Source: Lutraria lutraria (taxonomy: Eukaryota > Mollusca > Bivalvia > Venerida > Mactridae). Taken from it: a DNA stretch of 64,000 bases. A program made the translations under genes and the position numbers. The notes beneath the pieces are model-generated. The model ran no database searches, was not told where the DNA came from, and was given only the letters and a program-made list of their open reading frames with translations. The DNA is taken from assembly GCA_964023205.1 (NCBI GenBank), contig OZ026835.1, positions 24,317,817 through 24,381,816 of the forward strand, written 5' to 3'. Below, one piece after another: positions 62,601 to 64,000 of this stretch (its first letter is position 1; every line of letters begins with the position of its first letter).

Positions 62601-64000
62601 AAGCCATACGGCTGGTTTCGTTACAGTAACCCCACGTGAAATGCAATTAACAATCGCTATTATTGCAGAAATGAAAATTATTTAATGCAAAACGTACACA
62701 ATGCGCTGTTTCTATTTCATTTAAATTGCAAGAAACAAACGCCAAGCGATTGCGGAACAGTTTGAAGCCTGCATAACACTAACGAATGAAAAAAGAAAAG
62801 AAAAAAAAGATCCCTGGCCGGCCTCGAACCCGCCACAAAAAATATGTCTGTCTCGAAAGCTTTCAATGTCCGACGCTTTACCGACTGCGCCATAGCGGCA
62901 CACTGTCTGACGAGAATCGGAACATATATATCAAGTTTTGTGCACGTGTTCGGTTGAGTGGTTTCATATTACTGTAAACTTGGTAAGTTTTACGATATCA
63001 GAAATTACTGTAAGAGACAAACATATTATATGACAAAAACATCCATTTCCCTTGGTGTCCTTGATGCTCGGTGGGTGCGTTTCCTATACGTAATTGGGTT
63101 ACTTCCCTTTGTCGATGATGCACGTTTATGCGTGTTCGTTACCTTCAGGGTGTGATAAAAATGAGCTCATATTACCAAATATAAATCGTCTCGACTGAAT
63201 GCAATCTAAGAATGTGAAAATGAAGGAATGACATTTCAATAAAGTCGTTTTCTTACACATATCATGATTATATAGTTCCTGCCTAGCATGGGGCGTAGTG
63301 GGTGTTTAACACAAGACGGCCCCCAAATCAGTGGGACAGTTCTCTCCGCATTTGCTTACTTACATTCTCAATTTGTTAAGTTCGCAAATATATGAAACAC
63401 AATTTCAACGCGGTGCCTGGTCTCCCTCATTCAATTTGGAATTGTTCTGCGTTTAATCGGTTCCACTATTCTCAGACTGATAGTTTTTGTTAAAAAAATG
63501 CAATTCGGTAATGCAAGTACATCAATGTACATGCACCAACATACCATTATACTTACTCACATAATTATATGTATACTAATTCACCATGTGTCCGACTTAC
63601 ATACATATGTAAGTGTACATGTTTAGTCTCCATATAATTGATATTAAAACAAATTGTTACTTTAACACACGCGCTGCTTATGGAATTCACAGTAAGATAC
63701 CTACGTACCATATGCTCATTGCCGCCTACGACAACAACCCAACACGCAATGATAACACGATACAGCCGCCTTGATTGGTACATAGCGCAACATATCAAAC
63801 TAAAGCCATACGGCTGGTTTCGTTACAGTAACCCCACGTGAAATGCAATTAACAATCGCTATTATTGCAGAAATGAAAATTATTTAATGCAAAACGTACA
63901 CAATGCGCTGTTTCTATTTCATTTAAATTGCAAGAAACAAACGCCAAGCGATTGCGGAACTGTTTGGAGCCTGCATAACACTAACGAATGAAAAAAGAAA
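44700..64000 (+). repeat. 1.2-kb satellite array, right part (about 16 monomers, runs off the window)
   Basis: Equivalent points recur at 45653, 46826, 48014, 49216, 50418, 51620, 52821, 54022, 55223, 56425, 57627, 58829, 60032, 61234, 62436 and 63638. The period is 1201-1203 bp from 48 kb onward, and 1173 and 1188 bp in the first units. Monomers after 48 kb are nearly identical, the first ones more diverged. The small frames found in every monomer (60-87 residues) start at TTG or lie in the tRNA-like module and show no coding constraint, so no gene is called. Each monomer has a minus-strand tRNA-like module. Confidence 0.96.
48391..48478 (-). repeat. tRNA-like module, representative of one per satellite monomer
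   Basis: A box TGGCGCAGTCGG is at 48459-48470 and B box GGTTCGAGGCC at 48398-48408, both on the minus strand, 50 bp apart. The D-stem and four of five T-stem pairs form, but the 3' acceptor strand does not pair with the 5' one. It is thus a tRNA pseudogene or SINE head, possibly still able to bind RNA polymerase III factors. The same module repeats about every 1,202 bp from 44.8 kb to the window end. Individual copies vary (for example TCCGCC instead of TGCGCC at 50868 and 53270, which hits the A box). Confidence 0.75.

Noticed and set aside
44754..62977. Frames reading MAQSVKRRTLKAFET or CPTLYRLRHSGTLSDENR
   Set aside because: They are translations through the tRNA-like module of the satellite on either strand and shift with the poly-A length beside it.
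45653..63841. A 67-residue frame repeated in every satellite monomer looks like a conserved protein
   Set aside because: It opens at TTG, not ATG, sits in near-identical DNA where any frame would look conserved, and in the diverged monomers its changes include non-conservative replacements without bias to silent sites.

Overview
The window is eukaryotic, AT-rich and repeat-dense. It has GT-AG introns, several families of tRNA-derived SINE, and the degenerate 'aaactttgtcagaatgttt' and 'ccataccggagggg' minisatellite types that I associate with bivalve mollusc genomes. A marine bivalve is the best guess; no sequence here proves the species. Most small open frames are not genes. Only two genes can be reconstructed exon by exon, and both belong to one transposable element.

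Region 1 (1-2,876) is flanking non-coding DNA. Region 2 (2,880-16,006) is a nested transposon. The outer shell is a MITE of about 1.5 kb with GGCCACACC ends and a TAA target duplication. Into it, at a TTAA, has jumped an 11.6-kb element (3,482-15,106) with 13-bp terminal inverted repeats AGGTCATATTCAT and a TTAA duplication on each side. TTAA duplication, AGG ends and a THAP-domain DDE transposase together point to the Kolobok superfamily. The element carries two convergent genes: an intact 3-exon gene for a 182-residue protein containing the P2X7-type intracellular ('ballast') cysteine domain, and an 8-exon THAP transposase broken in exon 5. The two promoters share a 22-bp motif containing TGACGTCA, placed almost symmetrically inside the two ends. 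A related shell MITE without the 11.6-kb insert lies inverted at 29,064-30,537 and supports the nested reading.

Region 3 (16,010-24,358) holds a minisatellite and then a tandem duplication of about 3.2 kb. Each copy has a decayed gene fragment (GHTHEDIDA motif, family unsure), a second minisatellite, and an array of 18-bp palindromes of the type TGTTCCGCCGGCGGAACA.

Region 4 (24,359-27,563 and 44,700-64,000, running off the window) is a tandem satellite of about 1,202-bp monomers, about 18.7 monomers in total. Each monomer carries a tRNA-like module with A and B boxes on the minus strand. The right part shows higher-order repeats of 2 and 4 monomers.

Region 5 (27,564-44,699) is a 17.1-kb insertion splitting that satellite. 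It is bounded by long inverted repeats (about 0.5-0.6 kb) rich in GCCATGGC palindromes and flanked by an AGAA duplication. It has no recognisable gene, and is filled with minisatellite, the shell-family MITE, SINEs, a hairpin MITE, a microsatellite and a local duplication.
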